A stretch of DNA of 55,517 nt from an uncultured Woeseiaceae bacterium (GTDB lineage Bacteria > Pseudomonadota > Gammaproteobacteria > Steroidobacterales > Woeseiaceae), in NCBI GenBank assembly GCA_947258565.1, contig CAMYJB010000016.1, positions 1-55,517 of the forward strand, in the 5' to 3' direction. Numbering within the stretch: the first letter of the stretch is position 1; each line of letters starts with the position of its first letter. Position numbers and translations under genes: made by a program. Below, piece by piece: positions 54,143 to 55,517 of the stretch. The notes beneath the pieces were generated by a model. That model did not search any database. It worked only from the letters and a program-made list of their open reading frames with translations, and had not been told where the DNA came from.

Positions 54143-54646
54143 ATGGACGACGAGGAAAAACAGAAAAACTACGAGTTGGCGGAAAAGCTAATATCGGAAC
54201 AGAATTTTACTGCGGCCCTTATCGCCGGAGCTGTCGCTATGCTCCTTGCTGCTGTCACCTACGGCATGGTAGTCGAAGCATGGCCATATTCTTACGGCTT
54301 CGCGGCGGCAGGTGTTGGGATTGTGGTCGGATTTTTCATGGGATTTCTAGGACGTGGGGTTTCGATGAAATTCTCTGTGGCGGCGGCCGTATATACGATT
54401 GTCGGCTGCATTCTTGGCAACTTGTTCGTCAAGATCATGAATTTGGCGGAAGCAACTGCAACCTCTCCGATAGACGTAATTCAGGGTAATTCCTTGTCGG
54501 AACTCGGGCGGTGGTCAGTTTCCGGATTATCCTTGATCCATCTTGTTTTTTGGTTTGTTGCAGTTGTCGCTGCAGTGTTCTTGGCCAAAAGGCCGCTATC
54601 TCGCGTACAGAGGCTCGCCCTCGGCTTGAATGAATTGAGAGGCTAG
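54143..54646 (+). CDS. Hypothetical four-helix membrane protein
   Basis: This 167-residue protein has a charged cytoplasmic start (MDDEEKQKNYELAEKL) and four predicted membrane helices: about 26-46, 50-70, 76-98 and 132-150. No motif of a known transporter or enzyme is seen. The base composition is lower in GC than the left part of the window. It is flanked by repeat-containing gaps, like the small genes that follow. Unrecognised family. Confidence 0.65.
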   Translation: MDDEEKQKNYELAEKLISEQNFTAALIAGAVAMLLAAVTYGMVVEAWPYSYGFAAAGVGIVVGFFMGFLGRGVSMKFSVAAAVYTIVGCILGNLFVKIMNLAEATATSPIDVIQGNSLSELGRWSVSGLSLIHLVFWFVAVVAAVFLAKRPLSRVQRLALGLNELRG

Positions 54647-54679
54647 GTCACGGCGCATTTGCATGGCTTCAACCATCCG

Positions 54680-54735
54680 CTCTTGGCCGACTCCAGCCGT
54701 CCATGCGTTTCGAGGTAGAATGACGGCTACTGACC
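54680..54735 (+). repeat. 56-bp imperfect repeat, copy 1
   Basis: The unit starts CTCTTGGCCG and ends TGACGGCTACTGACC. It aligns without gaps to 55226-55281 (about two thirds identical, 21 of the last 24 bases). Each copy lies after a small gene. Confidence 0.5.
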
Positions 54736-54781
54736 CAAACCAGCCGGTAACGGTACGCGGAGTGCGAAGGAAAACCTGATA

Positions 54782-55192
54782 ATGAAAGAGCTAATCTTTG
54801 GCCTGATTCTTTTGATGTTTGGCCTGTCGGCGCACGCAGAGTCTACTTCGATAGACGCCGCAGCAGTCGCGGCAGCAGATTTTCTTGCCCTGGTGGATGA
54901 GCGCCAGTACGCCAAGTCGTATTCAACCGCGTCGACGGTATTGCGCGAAGAGGTCTCACAAGAGGATTGGGTAACCCACGTTAGCAGTTTACGAGATCCG
55001 CTTGGTCAGGTTAATGAGCGAACGATAAACTCATCGGAATTCCACGAGTCTCTTCCGGAAGCTCCACCCGGGGAATACGTCATCATTACCTACGATAGCT
55101 CATACGAAAACAATAAGTTTGCCGCGGAGGTGGTAGCTGTTGCTAAGGGCAGCGATGGCGCGTGGCGGGTCGTTGGTTACTACTTCGGGTAG
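54782..55192 (+). CDS. DUF4019-type exported protein
   Basis: The 136-residue protein has a signal peptide (KELIFGLILLMFGLSAHA, cleavage before ES) and one alpha/beta domain. AADFLALVDERQYAKSYS, EDWVTHVSSLRDPLGQV and YVIITYDSSYENNKFAAEVV with a final WRVVGYYFG match the DUF4019 pattern, a small NTF2-like fold. Function unknown. It is the second of three small genes in the same direction. Confidence 0.75.
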   Translation: MKELIFGLILLMFGLSAHAESTSIDAAAVAAADFLALVDERQYAKSYSTASTVLREEVSQEDWVTHVSSLRDPLGQVNERTINSSEFHESLPEAPPGEYVIITYDSSYENNKFAAEVVAVAKGSDGAWRVVGYYFG

Positions 55193-55225
55193 CGTCGGAA
55201 GGAAAGACAGCCGCTCCAAGGGCTG

Positions 55226-55281
55226 CTCCTGGCCGGAAGCAGTCAGTCGCCTGGATTGAGCTACAATGACGGCTTCTGACC
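55226..55281 (+). repeat. 56-bp imperfect repeat, copy 2
   Basis: The unit starts CTCCTGGCCG and ends TGACGGCTTCTGACC, 34 bp after the DUF4019 gene. See copy 1 at 54680. Confidence 0.5.
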
Positions 55282-55434
55282 TTATGCGGACATTCTAAGT
55301 ACATCTCAGAATTGACGGGTTCGCCCTACCTGCAACAATCACCAAATCGATAAAGGTAAACCCGACCAATGTCGGGGACGCAATTCCACAGTTCCTCGCT
55401 TACTCAGGTTTGTCTAACGAGAAAGGGGAAGACA

Positions 55435-55517
55435 ATGGGCAACATCAACATCACACGCGTACTTCTAGGCGGGTTGCTCGCAGGCTTGGTGATTTGCTTT
55501 GGTGAGTTCATTTTGGG
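55435..55517 (+). CDS. Hypothetical membrane protein, 5' end only
   Basis: The ATG at 55435 follows AAGGGGAAG with a good spacer. The visible 27 residues (ITRVLLGGLLAGLVICFGEF) form a membrane helix of the kind that begins a family of small uncharacterised bacterial membrane proteins. The gene runs off the window. Confidence 0.6.
   Translation, partial: MGNINITRVLLGGLLAGLVICFGEFIL

Noticed and set aside
53535..55517. Possible chromosomal integron cassette array
   Set aside because: The spacing and small genes look similar, but no attC core sites (GTTRRRY/RYYYAAC) or integrase were found.

Overview
The window is high-GC, gene-dense DNA from a Gram-negative bacterium. The envelope genes (two TonB-dependent receptors, lipoproteins, PlsB, a Spy/CpxRA set), the Dnr-type regulator and the Pseudomonas-like NirS point to a gammaproteobacterium. 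NirS together with NrfAH and abundant REP-like palindromes would suit a marine sediment lineage of the Woeseiales/Chromatiales kind, but that placement is inference. No rRNA, convincing tRNA, CRISPR array, insertion sequence or phage gene was seen.

Layout. 1-3.4 kb: the 3' end of an SPFH/HflC-like gene, coupled to a secreted Cys-rich repeat protein and a 53-aa protein; then a hairpin-rich gap, a secreted protein and a serine beta-lactamase-fold hydrolase. 3.5-6.8 kb (minus strand): a SLOG-like protein with four membrane helices, then a DUF6090 membrane protein overlapping a small beta-sandwich-like gene. 7-14.6 kb: a nitrite module. nrfH-nrfA (nitrite to ammonium) converges on nirS (nitrite to NO), with a shared two-way terminator. 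nirS follows a haem-type TonB receptor, and that pair diverges from a Dnr-like Crp/Fnr regulator across a perfect FNR/Dnr box. 14.7-17.5 kb: a DUF4124 protein, a radical SAM enzyme and a divergent ABC1/AarF kinase. 17.7-23.9 kb: a second TonB receptor and a three-gene ABC-2 exporter. 24-31.5 kb: PlsB, a DUF2478 protein, a small exported protein, an M4 metalloprotease with Calx-beta and C-terminal modules, and a CitE-like lyase.

31.5-39.8 kb (minus strand) is a compact methylmalonyl-CoA operon: mutase, carboxyltransferase, biotin carboxylase, MeaB GTPase, VOC/epimerase-like protein and a FabD-like acyltransferase. Propionyl-CoA would be carboxylated, epimerised and isomerised to succinyl-CoA, with MeaB protecting the B12 mutase. 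39.9-43.6 kb: a monooxygenase-like protein, a double-CDGSH iron-sulfur protein coupled to a truncated GNAT, a Tat-exported Gfo/Idh/MocA oxidoreductase, an SRPBCC protein and an AMMECR1 protein. 43.6-47.5 kb: a GH16 lipoprotein bracketed by REP-like palindromes, an atypical Nramp-like transporter and an NhaC antiporter. 47.8-53.5 kb: spy-like gene divergent from a CpxR/CpxA-like pair, a FAD oxidoreductase, Fe-type SOD, DUF2452 and CIA30 proteins. From 53.5 kb the DNA becomes sparse and AT-richer, with small membrane/exported proteins and imperfect repeats.

The most interesting points are the dual-fate nitrite module (NirS with an extra cytochrome c domain, NrfA with CXXCH at its first haem, a receptor and regulator wired in), the single-gene SLOG-membrane protein, REP elements that supply the stop codon of two unrelated genes, and the non-canonical Nramp protein.
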